Positions 7,182 to 16,562 of a stretch of 64,000 nucleotides of DNA are shown here, piece by piece. Every line of letters starts with the position of its first letter. The first letter of the stretch is position 1. The stretch lies in the NCBI GenBank assembly GCA_910586555.1, contig CAJUJY010000009.1, positions 1-64,000 of the forward strand, written 5' to 3'. The notes below the pieces were generated by a model. It made no database searches and was not told where the DNA came from. It saw only the letters and a program-made list of their open reading frames with translations. This DNA comes from an uncultured Lachnospiraceae bacterium. GTDB lineage: Bacteria > Bacillota > Clostridia > Lachnospirales > Lachnospiraceae. Both the position numbers and the translations under genes were made by a program.

Positions 7182-9611
7182 TTATTCTTCTTCCAGCGGA
7201 ACTGGATCTGGATCTTCCAAACCTTCTTCTGGATCTTCAGCAGGATCATCATTTCCTACATCTTCTGGATTATCACCACTTTCCACTGGAATATCCTCTT
7301 CGTCATCTGGTGGTATTATATCTGGATCTTCTCCGCTATCAGGGTCTGGATCTTCTGGGATATCTGGAATATCTGGAACATCTGGCTCATCTGGTTCTTC
7401 TGTTTCTTCTGGTTCTTCTGGTTCATCCGTTTCTTCTGGTTCATATATATCTATATCCTGATCCTGTCCGGCAGGATCTTTTGTTACCTCTGGAGGTTCT
7501 GTTAACCCGTTGCCATCACCACTTCCAGGATAATAGCTGTTGCCGCCACTGCCGCCATTTCCACTGCTGCCGCTGCTATATGGTTTAAAGTCTTCATATT
7601 CCAGGCCTTCATGTATCTGCCCCATAAATTCTTCCCATATATATAAAGGATAAGTATTGCCATACAAATTGTCCAGTGTCTTTGGTGTATCATACCCTAC
7701 CCATACAGCAGTTGAATAATATGGTGTAAAGCCACAGAACCAGCCGTCTTTTTTATCGCTTGTTGTACCTGTCTTGCCTGCACATGCCATATTACTAAGG
7801 GCATGGCCTCTTGCTGTACCAGTTTTTAATACACCTGTAAGTATACTTGTCATCATACGTGCAGCATTTTCTTCATATACATGTTTTTCCTTGCGGAGTT
7901 TATTATTATTTACAATAACATTTCCTTCTGAATCGGTAATTTTCTTAATACATGTAGGATCACGGAAAACACCATCATTTTCAATAGCAGAATAACCTGA
8001 TGCCATTTCAACTGTTGTTACACCATTTGTCAAGCCTCCAAGTGAAGCTGCCGGGTAGTAATCATTATCATCTATCCTGTTAAAATTCATTTTCAGTACA
8101 TATGATAATCCTGTTTTAGGCGTAAGTTCTTCAAATAATTTCCATGCAATTACATTCTTGGATTTTTCAACTGCATACCTTAATGGTATCTTGCCTGAAT
8201 ATGTCCCGTCTGAATTTCTTGGCCCTCCTTCAAAATAAGTATCATCTACTATTGTATCAGGGGTATAATCCCTTTCAAGCTGCGGGGTATATACAGCAAG
8301 CGGCTTAAATGAGCTTCCTGGCTGGCGGTAACTCTGGAACGCCCTGTTAAGGGTATATCCAGTTATGGATTTCTGCTTACGTCCCCCTACAACTGCCACA
8401 ACATACCCGTTTTTATTATCTATACATGTAGCAGCGCCCTGTAAAGTATATACACCATCTTTTTTCTCTTTAAATTCAGAAAGTTTGTCATTAACTGATT
8501 TTTGTAAAAGTTTTTGTTTCTTTTTGCTTAATGAAGTATAAATCCTGTAACCTCCTGTGTATAAAAGGCTGTGGCATTCATTATATACCTCGTCATAATT
8601 ATTATTATACTCTTCTTCCTCCGCCTTGCTGCCAAATTTATATTGGAATTCAAATCCCCGCGACTGCATAAGTGCCTTAACTGCACACCTTACAGCAAAT
8701 GTTGTCATATAATTTTGTGTTTTAATAGCTTCAGCAGGATTAAGTATTATATCTTCATAATTTGCATCACTGTACTGGGCAGCAGTTATTACACCTTCGT
8801 CCATCATCTGCTCTAGTATACGTGATTTCCTTTTAATAGTATTATCATAATTATCAAACGGGTCATAAAGACTGGGATTATTAGGTATTGCACATAAAAA
8901 CGCCGTTTCTGGCAATGTAAGCTCTGATGCTGGCTTACTGAAATACCCCTTTGCTGCTGCCTCTATTCCATAATAGCCATTAGCAAAATACATATTATTA
9001 ATATAAAATTCCAGTATCTGGTTCTTACTGTACTTTTTCTCCATCTCAAATGCAATAAATATTTCCCTTATTTTTCTTTCATAAGTCTTTGCATTATTAA
9101 GGAACACAAGTTTAGCCGTCTGCTGCGTAATTGTACTGCCGCCACGCTGTATTTTCTCACCCATTATCTTGCTTTTAACAAGCAGGGCAGCCGCCTTAAA
9201 TGTTGACAGGAAATTCACACCATCATGTTTAAAGAAATCCCTGTCTTCTATTGCAACCATTGCATCCTTTACATACTGTGGTATTTCATCAAATGTAAGG
9301 TAATATGAATCCTTATCACCTTTGAGTTTTGCCACAAGCGATTTATCCGCAGCATAAACCATACTTGTTTCTGATGACCTGAATGTATCAACAGTTGAAT
9401 TTTCGATAACCTTTGTTGCTTCATTTTTCCATTGTAACAGTTCATCACCAAATTTAAAATAAAATACTATAAGTGCTGCAAGAATACCTAATAAAAGCAG
9501 CAATAAAAAAACTTTAACTCCAAGCCAGAATTTTTTATGTTTCTTTTTATCCTTTTTTACAGGCTTGCCACTTTTATCTGGCACTTTTTTTGTACTTTTC
9601 TTTTCAGCCAT
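7182..9611 (-). CDS. Bifunctional penicillin-binding protein 1A (class A PBP)
   Basis: This 809-aa enzyme polymerises and cross-links peptidoglycan. It has a Lys-rich cytoplasmic tail, one membrane segment (about 29-52), a GT51 glycosyltransferase domain (catalytic EDRDFF at 122-127, RGGSTITQQ at 156-164) and a transpeptidase domain with SSFK at 433-436 (nucleophile S433), SKN at 484-486 and KTG at 613-615. After about residue 690 comes a Gly/Ser stretch and then an acidic tail of about 100 residues built from Glu, Asp and Pro. This tail looks like a disordered wall-spanning extension; its codon repetition creates long spurious reading frames on the opposite strand. GGAGG precedes the ATG. 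Confidence 0.95.
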   Translation of the reverse strand: MAEKKSTKKVPDKSGKPVKKDKKKHKKFWLGVKVFLLLLLLGILAALIVFYFKFGDELLQWKNEATKVIENSTVDTFRSSETSMVYAADKSLVAKLKGDKDSYYLTFDEIPQYVKDAMVAIEDRDFFKHDGVNFLSTFKAAALLVKSKIMGEKIQRGGSTITQQTAKLVFLNNAKTYERKIREIFIAFEMEKKYSKNQILEFYINNMYFANGYYGIEAAAKGYFSKPASELTLPETAFLCAIPNNPSLYDPFDNYDNTIKRKSRILEQMMDEGVITAAQYSDANYEDIILNPAEAIKTQNYMTTFAVRCAVKALMQSRGFEFQYKFGSKAEEEEYNNNYDEVYNECHSLLYTGGYRIYTSLSKKKQKLLQKSVNDKLSEFKEKKDGVYTLQGAATCIDNKNGYVVAVVGGRKQKSITGYTLNRAFQSYRQPGSSFKPLAVYTPQLERDYTPDTIVDDTYFEGGPRNSDGTYSGKIPLRYAVEKSKNVIAWKLFEELTPKTGLSYVLKMNFNRIDDNDYYPAASLGGLTNGVTTVEMASGYSAIENDGVFRDPTCIKKITDSEGNVIVNNNKLRKEKHVYEENAARMMTSILTGVLKTGTARGHALSNMACAGKTGTTSDKKDGWFCGFTPYYSTAVWVGYDTPKTLDNLYGNTYPLYIWEEFMGQIHEGLEYEDFKPYSSGSSGNGGSGGNSYYPGSGDGNGLTEPPEVTKDPAGQDQDIDIYEPEETDEPEEPEETEEPDEPDVPDIPDIPEDPDPDSGEDPDIIPPDDEEDIPVESGDNPEDVGNDDPAEDPEEGLEDPDPVPLEEE

Positions 9612-9861
9612 AAAGCACCTCCTGTCTTAATAGTCCAAATAATAATTTCCTAAAAGCCCTATGTTGAATATAATATCACATTTTATGCCAAAATGCACCT
9701 TCCTGGCATTTACTTAATAAAAAAATAAGAATAATGGCAAAAAGCAGACACAAAAAACTGAATATCCTAAAAATTCCTGGGAATAATATCCATATAAAAT
9801 ATTTTATTATTCATCAATTAAACCGTACTTACATATAATGTGCGTAGAAAAGAGGTAACAT

Positions 9862-10551
9862 ATGAAATCATATTTAAAAAAATGGCCTAAAGCGCCTAAA
9901 CTTCCATTTCTTATATTTATTTATGCATTATCTTTTTCAATGCTGCTGGCGGGCATTAATTTTTTTAAACCAAAAAGGATAGAAAGTCCTGCACAAATAC
10001 AAGAAAATATAGCAGATAATATAATAAGGCTGCATGTAGTTGCAAACAGTGACACAGATAATGACCAGGCACTTAAATTAAAAGTGCGTGATGGCATAAT
10101 AGACGGGCTTAAAGAAACCATTGCTGGCACTACTACTGTTACTGGTGCTGAAGAAATGCTTCTGGCAAAAAAAACAAATATCCAGGATTCTGCCATGGAT
10201 ATCATTTCTTGCAACGGATACAGCTATCCTGTAAATGTTTCCCTTGAAGAAAGGTACTTTCCCGTAAAATCATATGGTGACCTTGTATTCCCTGCTGGCA
10301 GTTATAAAGCATTATGTGTTGAAATAGGGGAGGCAAAGGGAAGGAACTGGTGGTGTGTACTTTTTCCAAGTCTTTGTTTTGTAGATGAAACCTATGCAGT
10401 AGTGCCTGAAAGTTCCAAGGAAAAACTTAGGGAAACTTTAAGTGAAGAAGAATATAAAAGCCTTGAACAAAATAAAGAAGAAAAAGAAGAAAAAAAATTT
10501 TTTATACACTCCGCAATATATGACTGGTTCCGTGAAAAAACGGGACTTTAG
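9862..10551 (+). CDS. spoIIR: Stage II sporulation protein R
   Basis: SpoIIR is made in the forespore, is secreted toward the mother cell and triggers SpoIIGA to process pro-sigma-E. The 229-aa protein has an N-terminal membrane/signal segment (about 14-35) and the family core IADNIIRLHVVANSDT...LKLKVRDGI (about 48-83). A GRNWWCVLFPSLCF block follows at about 160. The C-terminal tail is Lys/Glu-rich and ends in a short amphipathic segment. A GAGG ribosome binding site precedes the ATG. I could not make out a convincing sigma-F promoter in the 250 bp upstream. Its presence argues for a spore-former. Confidence 0.93.
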   Translation: MKSYLKKWPKAPKLPFLIFIYALSFSMLLAGINFFKPKRIESPAQIQENIADNIIRLHVVANSDTDNDQALKLKVRDGIIDGLKETIAGTTTVTGAEEMLLAKKTNIQDSAMDIISCNGYSYPVNVSLEERYFPVKSYGDLVFPAGSYKALCVEIGEAKGRNWWCVLFPSLCFVDETYAVVPESSKEKLRETLSEEEYKSLEQNKEEKEEKKFFIHSAIYDWFREKTGL

Positions 10552-10564
10552 GATATTGGCAGTA

Positions 10565-10593
10565 TTAACATTTCCCTTGCTATATGTTATAAT
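10565..10593 (+). promoter_or_regulatory. Predicted sigma-A promoter of the DUF1934 gene
   Basis: TTAACA (10565-10570) and a perfect TATAAT (10588-10593) are separated by 17 bp, 36 bp upstream of the ATG at 10629. Confidence 0.65.
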
Positions 10594-10628
10594 CTTTAGA
10601 AATATTATATAAAGGGATTAAAAGCAAT

Positions 10629-11093
10629 ATGGATACAAATGTAATTATAACAATTAAAAGCCTTGAATATGACGGATATAACGGGACACCTGGCACAGAA
10701 ATTGAAACCATCCAGCCAGGCATCTATAAATATATACATGGCAGGCATATAATAATATATGAAGAACCATACGATGATACAATCCAGAATCCATCACTAT
10801 TTACTAAAAACCTGGTTAAAATAAGCAGTGATTCTGTTTCAATAACAAGACGTGGACAGACTTGTGCAGATATGTTTTTTAAAAAAGATTACCATTATTC
10901 CGGGACATTTGGAACTGATGGCGGTACACTTTCCATTCCAATAGATATTATAACTTCAGACCTTAATATTAAAGAAAATACAGGCTGTATTGATATACAG
11001 CTTAGTTACAGCCTCGAACTTAGCCATGATTATATATCAATGCATACAATTTATATTAATATACATTTTTTAGAAAATACAAAAAAGCAGTAA
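10629..11093 (+). CDS. DUF1934 (YwiB-like) beta-barrel protein
   Basis: A 154-aa protein of the DUF1934/YwiB family, whose fold is a calycin-like barrel and whose role is unknown. Recognisable features are the opening NVIITIKS, the YIHGRHIIIYEEP hairpin, ITRRGQTCADMFFKK in the middle and the closing IDIQLSYSLELSHDYIS. An AAAGGG ribosome binding site and its own promoter precede it. In many Firmicutes this gene sits near argS; here it stands between spoIIR and a MATE exporter, so context does not reveal a function. Confidence 0.8.
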   Translation: MDTNVIITIKSLEYDGYNGTPGTEIETIQPGIYKYIHGRHIIIYEEPYDDTIQNPSLFTKNLVKISSDSVSITRRGQTCADMFFKKDYHYSGTFGTDGGTLSIPIDIITSDLNIKENTGCIDIQLSYSLELSHDYISMHTIYINIHFLENTKKQ

Positions 11094-11115
11094 CCTTATC
11101 TGTTAAGCAGCCAGT

Positions 11116-11136
11116 CCCCTGTATATATACAGAGGG
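11116..11136. terminator. Hairpin between convergent genes
   Basis: CTGTA and TACAG, extended by CCC/GGG, fold around a TATA loop between the DUF1934 gene and the MATE gene, which converge here. The U tracts are weak on both sides. Confidence 0.4.
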
Positions 11137-11153
11137 CTTTAACCTGCATAACT

Positions 11154-12491
11154 TCACTGTTTCTCTTTTGAAATCCTTTTTATACACAGGAAACATACTG
11201 GCACAATATACAATACTGCGCTTACCCATGCTGACTGGTCTGCAAAACATATAGCTGTAAAACCGTAAAGTGGTACAAATATTTTGCTGACAGCAATTCT
11301 TGCAACCATTTCAACTGCCCCTGAAAGTATTGCACGCCCTGGATAACCAATACCCTGTACAGTCATACGGCAGACATTTAATATGCCAAGGGCCCAGTAG
11401 AAAAACCCAAGGCAGCGCAGGTATTTTGCTGAAGCAGCAAGAACTTCTGTTTCATCTGCACTTATAAATATTCTTGAAAGCAGGCCTCCAAAGAATATAA
11501 GGACTGTTCCTGCAAAAATCCCATATAAAACACCTGTTATAATACCTTCACGTAATCCTTTTTTTATACGTGCTGGCTTTCCTGCCCCAAGGTTCTGGCT
11601 ACAAAAAGTTGAAACTGCTGTAGCTATTGCATCAAAAGGGCACATTGCAAACTGCTTAATCCTCATTCCTGCTGTAAAACCAGAAACATATACACTTCCA
11701 AGCCCGTTATTTGCAGACTGCATAACCATGCTTCCAATAGCAGTAACAGAATATTGTAATCCCATAGGCACACCCATTACTAACATATTAGTTACTACAC
11801 TCCCTTTTATCCTGCAGTCTTCCTTTGATAACTTAAGTACCTGGAATTTCTTCCATATATATACAAAACATAAAATGCCACTTATAGCCTGTGCTGTAAT
11901 AGTAGCAATAGCAGCTCCTGCACATCCCCATTTCAGGACAATTATACAGAATAAATCAAGCAGTATATTTAATATAGTAGAAAATACCAGAAACATAAAT
12001 GGTGTATTGCTGTCACCAACAGAACGCAGTATTCCTGATAACAGATTATAAAGCATTGTAAATGGTATTCCCAGGAATAATATAAGAAGGTATATGTAGG
12101 CATTGTTATAAATGTCATCTGGTGTTGACAATATATTTAAAATAGGCCTGCATAATAATGCACAGGTTAATGTCAGTATAGCTGACACAATAATAGTTAA
12201 AAAACCTGCATGGAATATACATGACCTCATTGCTTTATAGTCTTTTGCGCCAAAACGTTGTGCTATAGGTATTCCAAATCCACAGCATATTCCAATACAG
12301 AACCCCATTACAAGGAACTGCACACTTGCAGATGCACCCACAGCCGCAAGTGCATTTGTGCCAAGATAGTTTCCTACTATTGCAGCATCTGCTATATTAT
12401 ATGTCTGCTGGAAAATATTTCCTGCCAAAAGCGGCATTGCAAACTGTAAAATCAGTTTCAGGGGTTTTCCCTCTGTCATACTTTTTGCCAT
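11154..12491 (-). CDS. MATE-family multidrug efflux transporter
   Basis: The 445-aa protein has about 12 membrane segments in two homologous halves and the MATE signature near the N-terminus (MPLLAGNIFQQTYNIADAAIVG). The second half opens with VMGVPMGLQYSVTAIGSMVMQ. Such carriers export cationic drugs or metabolites in exchange for Na+ or H+. I chose the ATG at 12491, which has GGAGGG eight bases upstream, over the open frame reaching 12527 that runs into the palindrome. Substrate is unknown. Confidence 0.9.
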   Translation of the reverse strand: MAKSMTEGKPLKLILQFAMPLLAGNIFQQTYNIADAAIVGNYLGTNALAAVGASASVQFLVMGFCIGICCGFGIPIAQRFGAKDYKAMRSCIFHAGFLTIIVSAILTLTCALLCRPILNILSTPDDIYNNAYIYLLILFLGIPFTMLYNLLSGILRSVGDSNTPFMFLVFSTILNILLDLFCIIVLKWGCAGAAIATITAQAISGILCFVYIWKKFQVLKLSKEDCRIKGSVVTNMLVMGVPMGLQYSVTAIGSMVMQSANNGLGSVYVSGFTAGMRIKQFAMCPFDAIATAVSTFCSQNLGAGKPARIKKGLREGIITGVLYGIFAGTVLIFFGGLLSRIFISADETEVLAASAKYLRCLGFFYWALGILNVCRMTVQGIGYPGRAILSGAVEMVARIAVSKIFVPLYGFTAICFADQSAWVSAVLYIVPVCFLCIKRISKEKQ

Positions 12492-12512
12492 AATAACCCT
12501 CCACTTCACATC

Positions 12513-12548
12513 ATTAAAACCATACAAATATATTTGTATGGTTTTAAT
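12513..12548. promoter_or_regulatory. Perfect 36-bp palindrome upstream of the MATE gene
   Basis: The whole 36 bp equals its own reverse complement (arm ATTAAAACCATACAAATA). It lies between the stop codon of the upstream minus-strand gene and the ribosome binding site of the MATE gene. It may be that gene's terminator, an operator for the exporter, or both. Confidence 0.5.
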
Positions 12549-12557
12549 AGTTTCACA

Positions 12558-13052
12558 TTATTTGTCTTTTTTAGAAAATTTTGCTTTAACTTTTTCAGAA
12601 AATTTCATTTTCTTTGGCCTGGCTTCAAGATTTGAACGCAGGCCTTTTACTTCCATAATGTAAATGCCGCTTACAACCGCACGTATTTCTTTTTTAACAG
12701 GTATAAGTGCAAAAATTTTTTCATCACATAAAAGCGGCATAATCTTAGGCCCGACTTTTGCCTTAACTACTGGAACTTTTTGTCCCCTCATGTACTTGGG
12801 CGTTTTGTCAATAACAAGCTGCGGAAGCCCTGATTCCTTAAGTTTCATATGTTTCTTATCAATTACAAGCATTGATACACTTTGTGAAGCAGCCTGCATC
12901 TCCTTCTGTGTTTCTTCCTGTTTTTTCTGGAGCTTTTTGCCATAAATGCTAAGTGCCACAAGCGCAGCAACCATAAGTACAAGTATTACAATTAAAACTA
13001 CAACAAATGGGCGTATGGCAAACACAGGAAACAGCATAATTCCATTACTCAT
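12558..13052 (-). CDS. Uncharacterised single-pass membrane protein
   Basis: 164 residues: a short extracytoplasmic N-terminus, one membrane segment (about 14-38), a Lys/Gln/Glu coiled-coil-like stretch (about 41-55) and a basic C-terminal domain ending KFSKKDK. The middle contains repeated VIDK blocks and a GQKVPVVKAKVGPKIMPLL segment. I do not recognise the family. The ATG has a GGGAGG ribosome binding site. It follows plsC by 145 bp on the same strand. Confidence 0.65.
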   Translation of the reverse strand: MSNGIMLFPVFAIRPFVVVLIVILVLMVAALVALSIYGKKLQKKQEETQKEMQAASQSVSMLVIDKKHMKLKESGLPQLVIDKTPKYMRGQKVPVVKAKVGPKIMPLLCDEKIFALIPVKKEIRAVVSGIYIMEVKGLRSNLEARPKKMKFSEKVKAKFSKKDK

Positions 13053-13197
13053 AGCTAACCTCCCTGGTCATTTATACACCTGCTGCCTAAAAACATGCAG
13101 CAGGATTCCTGATTATTCCAAGTTAAAATAATGCAAACATAATAATGATATCACATTTTGCATTTTATGCAATAAAATTTTTATATTCTTGTAAAAA

Positions 13198-13926
13198 TTA
13201 TATTTCTTGTGCATTTTGCTTTATTTTTTCTGATATTATCTGCCTTACTGTTTCCCCGACACGTTTTTTCTCTTTTTTATCCATGCTTTCCATATAAATA
13301 GGTGTACAATATTCAATAATAACATGCTGGCTGTGTATCCATGGAAGATGTTTCTCAAAAACCTCATCTGTATTATTTATTGCAACAGGCACTATAGGGC
13401 TTTTTGACTTATCCGCAAGCTTAAAGCTTGCATCATGGAATTCTAAAACCCCGTCACCTGTATTGCGTGTACCTTCTGGTGCAATATATATGGAAGTCCC
13501 GTTTTTCATAAGTTCAATGCCATCTAATATTGTTTTCATGCCTTGTTTTATATCTTCCCTGTCAAGAAACAGACAGTTCATGCATTTCATCCACCATGAT
13601 ATCATAGGCACATTTTCAATTTCTTTCTTTGACACATAAGCTGTGCGCATTGGTGCTGTTGTATAACCAACCAGGATATCAAAGAACCCCCTGTGGTTAT
13701 ATGTATAAAGCGCTGCACGGTCATGTAATATATTTTCTTCACCTTTAATAGTCAGCTTTACACCAGAGATAAAAAGAATAATTTTAAAACCTGCTACCAC
13801 ACACCTTTGTGCAATAACCGCCTTTTTCTGCGGGTTTACCTTGCCTACTGCCCACTCTACCAGACACATTGGAATAGTAAAAAAACTATATATTATTAAA
13901 AACAGTGATACTAAAATTAATCTCAT
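13198..13926 (-). CDS. plsC: 1-acyl-sn-glycerol-3-phosphate acyltransferase
   Basis: A 242-aa membrane-anchored acyltransferase of phospholipid synthesis, converting lysophosphatidate to phosphatidate. It has an N-terminal hydrophobic segment, the catalytic block NHRGFFD (His and Asp of the H-x4-D motif, about 77-83) and APEGTRN (about 153-159) for glycerol phosphate binding. There is no Shine-Dalgarno in the 20 bases before the ATG. Instead the upstream DNA is a copy of the leader element also found before atpD. Confidence 0.88.
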   Translation of the reverse strand: MRLILVSLFLIIYSFFTIPMCLVEWAVGKVNPQKKAVIAQRCVVAGFKIILFISGVKLTIKGEENILHDRAALYTYNHRGFFDILVGYTTAPMRTAYVSKKEIENVPMISWWMKCMNCLFLDREDIKQGMKTILDGIELMKNGTSIYIAPEGTRNTGDGVLEFHDASFKLADKSKSPIVPVAINNTDEVFEKHLPWIHSQHVIIEYCTPIYMESMDKKEKKRVGETVRQIISEKIKQNAQEI

Positions 13927-13934
13927 AAAATTAC

Positions 13935-13996
13935 TTCTGCTACTAAAAACATATACAAAAGTGTATACTTATCTAATCAGCTTTTCCTTTCCTAGA
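13935..13996 (-). repeat. Leader element A, short copy, upstream of plsC
   Basis: Two blocks are identical to the atpD leader: 26 bp at 13935-13960 (with 21545-21570) and 18 bp at 13979-13996 (with 21634-21651). In transcription order an AGGAAAGGAAAAG block comes first, then a small GTATACA/TGTATATG-type hairpin, then TTTTAGTAGCAGAA eight bases before the ATG. The long hairpin found between the blocks in the atpD copy is missing. Confidence 0.7.
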
Positions 13997-14053
13997 CTTT
14001 TTTGCCCTTGGTTTTTGTGACTGGACCACTTATACTTCCTTCTTTTTTATATT

Positions 14054-15436
14054 TTACTGGATATTAGCATCTTCTACTGTACCATCTCCAGAACCAGGTT
14101 CTTCTGCTGGTTCTTTTACAGAAGGTATAGTGGTGTCTTCTGCTGGTTTCTGTGTTTCTGCTGGTTCTTTTGTTCTTACTGGCTCTGGTGTATTTTCTGG
14201 TTCTTCTGTTTTAACTGGTTCATGTATCTTTTCTGGCTTTTGTGTTTCCTCTGGTTTCTGTGTTTTTTCTGGCTTTTGTGTTTCCTCTGGTTCATGTGTT
14301 TTTTCTGGCTTTTGTGTTTTCTTTGGTTTCTGTGTTTTTTCTGGCTTTTGTGTTTCCTCTGGTTTCTGTGTTTTTTCTGGTTCTTTTGTTTTAACTGGCT
14401 GTTTAGTAATACCTGGTTCTTTTGTTTTTTCTGGTTCCCTCGTCCTTGCCAGTGGCTGTGTAGCTACTGGTTGTGGAGGAGCCTGGGTTTTAACCGCATA
14501 TGCAGTAGTTTTTGGCGTTGGTGCTGTATTTACCTGCGGTCCTTTTGGTGCATTTGTATCCACATCTTTTATATAACTGTCTTCTGGCACTTTATCGTCT
14601 ACAGTTGTAGTCTGATAGTATTCTTCCAGTGTAATTTTTTTCTTATAAATATACTTTGCAAGATTAACACCAACATACCTTATATGCCATGGTTCATATG
14701 AATAACCTGTAATGCCAGACTTACCTTTTGGATATCTTATAATAAACCCGAACTTATGGCAGTTTTTAGCAAGCCACCTTCCCTCCGGGCATGAAGCAAA
14801 TGATTTCTCTATTGTGCAGTCTACTGTATCACTTGACACATCAACTGCAAGTCCTGTCTGGTGTTCACTACAGCCAGGTTTTGCTGATACTTTATTTGTA
14901 TCTTCTTCACCACGTGTATTTATATTATTCTGGTATATTGCTTTCTGCCTTTCATATGAACGGTAAGCAGAAACTACTTTTAATCTGAATTTTTTCTTTT
15001 TTGCTGCCTCTTTAAACATTTTTTCTATAGCTTTTGCTGCAGCTTTACGCATATAGCTTTTTTCATAAATGCCTTTATAACTGTACTCTACACTAGGAAT
15101 TACAAGATCTTCTGGCACATAATCCTCTGGCATAGGGTAATCCCTGTTTACAAGGACAGTATAACTTGCTGGTGTAGTATCTACCTTTATTAAAGGTGCG
15201 CTTGTACTATTATTTTTTATATATTCCATACTGTTATCCCCTGGACTTTTATTATTATAATATTCCCCAGAACTATCAAGCGTACCAGAAGAAATATCAT
15301 TATTATACATTCCAGGAAAATGTTGTACTAAAAAAACCCCAACAAGAAGTACAATTAATATAGCAAGCACTGTGGCTGCCCATTTTATATAATCCCTGCT
15401 TTTTTCTTTATATTCTTTATCCTGTTTATCTTCCAT
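14054..15436 (-). CDS. VanY-like D-alanyl-D-alanine carboxypeptidase with repeat tail
   Basis: A 460-aa secreted or membrane-anchored zinc peptidase of family M15B that trims the terminal D-Ala from peptidoglycan stems. It has one membrane segment (about 19-40) and the core motifs SAYRSYERQKAIY, SEHQTGLAVDVS (His and Asp zinc ligands) and EPWHIRYVG (catalytic Glu and third ligand). From about residue 330 a tail of KTQKPE/ETQKPE units forms a flexible Pro/Lys/Glu wall-spanning region and gives strong antisense artefact frames. GGAGG precedes the ATG. Confidence 0.9.
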   Translation of the reverse strand: MEDKQDKEYKEKSRDYIKWAATVLAILIVLLVGVFLVQHFPGMYNNDISSGTLDSSGEYYNNKSPGDNSMEYIKNNSTSAPLIKVDTTPASYTVLVNRDYPMPEDYVPEDLVIPSVEYSYKGIYEKSYMRKAAAKAIEKMFKEAAKKKKFRLKVVSAYRSYERQKAIYQNNINTRGEEDTNKVSAKPGCSEHQTGLAVDVSSDTVDCTIEKSFASCPEGRWLAKNCHKFGFIIRYPKGKSGITGYSYEPWHIRYVGVNLAKYIYKKKITLEEYYQTTTVDDKVPEDSYIKDVDTNAPKGPQVNTAPTPKTTAYAVKTQAPPQPVATQPLARTREPEKTKEPGITKQPVKTKEPEKTQKPEETQKPEKTQKPKKTQKPEKTHEPEETQKPEKTQKPEETQKPEKIHEPVKTEEPENTPEPVRTKEPAETQKPAEDTTIPSVKEPAEEPGSGDGTVEDANIQ

Positions 15437-15647
15437 AATTTATATAAACCTCCATGCTGCCTGTACTTGCAGCACAAACATCTAAATTTTCCATTGCTGC
15501 CAGCCATGTATCTGTAATACGGCAGGCATGGTTTTCTTAACTAAATTAAACTAGCCTTATAAGTATATCACGAACACGAAAAAAAATCTCCAATAATTTT
15601 TCTTTTTATGATAAAATATCTTTATTATTTAATAAATGGAGGATATT

Positions 15648-16562
15648 ATGTCTATTATACCAGAAAATACAATAAAAATAAAAGCCCCTGCTAAAATAAA
15701 TCTTACACTTGATGTAACAGGGAAACGTGATGACGGCTATCATAACCTTGAAATGGTTATGCAGACAATAAGTATATATGATGAACTTGAAATTTCTGTA
15801 CTTCCAGAAAACAAAGAAGCCCCGGTAACATTTGCAATGGATAAGGAACTTCCTGATAAAATCCCGCCACAGAAAAACCTTGTATACAAAGCTGCCATGC
15901 TTATGAAGGAAAAATATAATATCCAAAATTCTTTTAATATATTCCTTAAGAAAAATATTCCTGCCGCCGCAGGACTTGCCGGCGGAAGTTCTGACTGTGC
16001 TGCTGCACTTAACGCAGTAAACAGGCTGTGCCACCTTAATCTTACAGATGAAGAACTGTGCCAGGCAGGTGTAACACTTGGCGCAGATGTGCCATACTGT
16101 ATTAAAAAAGGCACTATGCTTTCCAAAGGCATAGGGGATATACTGTCACCACTGCCAGACCTTGCAAAGACATGGCTTGTACTGGTTAAACCTTGTATAT
16201 CTGTAAGTACAGCTTATGTATATAAAAATCTTAAACTTGAAAAACTCACATACCATCCTGATACTGCAAAAATGGCAGATGCCATAAAAAATAATAATAT
16301 AAAAGATATGGCCTCCTGCCTTTCTAATGTACTTGAAACAGTTACAGCTAAAAAATACCCTGTAATAAATGAAACCAAAAAGCTATTAACAGATAATGGG
16401 GCAGCAGGTTCACTTATGAGCGGCAGCGGCCCGTCAGTATTTGGAATATTTGAAAATGAAGTGCTGGCAAGAGAAGCATACCAGACAATAAAAGAATATA
16501 TAAAAAAAGATGGCAGCTATAGCAAATCTTATATTATGCTATGCCATACAGTACAATCCTAA
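15648..16562 (+). CDS. ispE: 4-diphosphocytidyl-2-C-methyl-D-erythritol kinase
   Basis: IspE phosphorylates CDP-methylerythritol in the non-mevalonate isoprenoid pathway. The 304-aa protein shows the GHMP-kinase pattern: KAPAKINLTLDVTGKRDDGYH at the start (catalytic Lys), the ATP loop PAAAGLAGGSSD in the middle and the closing MSGSGPSVFG. I placed the start at 15648 because the GGAGG that serves it lies inside the longer frame beginning at 15636. Confidence 0.95.
   Translation: MSIIPENTIKIKAPAKINLTLDVTGKRDDGYHNLEMVMQTISIYDELEISVLPENKEAPVTFAMDKELPDKIPPQKNLVYKAAMLMKEKYNIQNSFNIFLKKNIPAAAGLAGGSSDCAAALNAVNRLCHLNLTDEELCQAGVTLGADVPYCIKKGTMLSKGIGDILSPLPDLAKTWLVLVKPCISVSTAYVYKNLKLEKLTYHPDTAKMADAIKNNNIKDMASCLSNVLETVTAKKYPVINETKKLLTDNGAAGSLMSGSGPSVFGIFENEVLAREAYQTIKEYIKKDGSYSKSYIMLCHTVQS

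Noticed and set aside
7155..7588. Long plus-strand reading frames opposite the PBP tail
   Set aside because: They mirror the repetitive acidic tail of the minus-strand PBP gene and encode only low-complexity Ser/Gly or Leu/Phe runs.
14130..14701. Plus-strand frames rich in Gly/Ser/Cys/Phe
   Set aside because: They are the antisense of the KPE repeat tail of the VanY-like gene.
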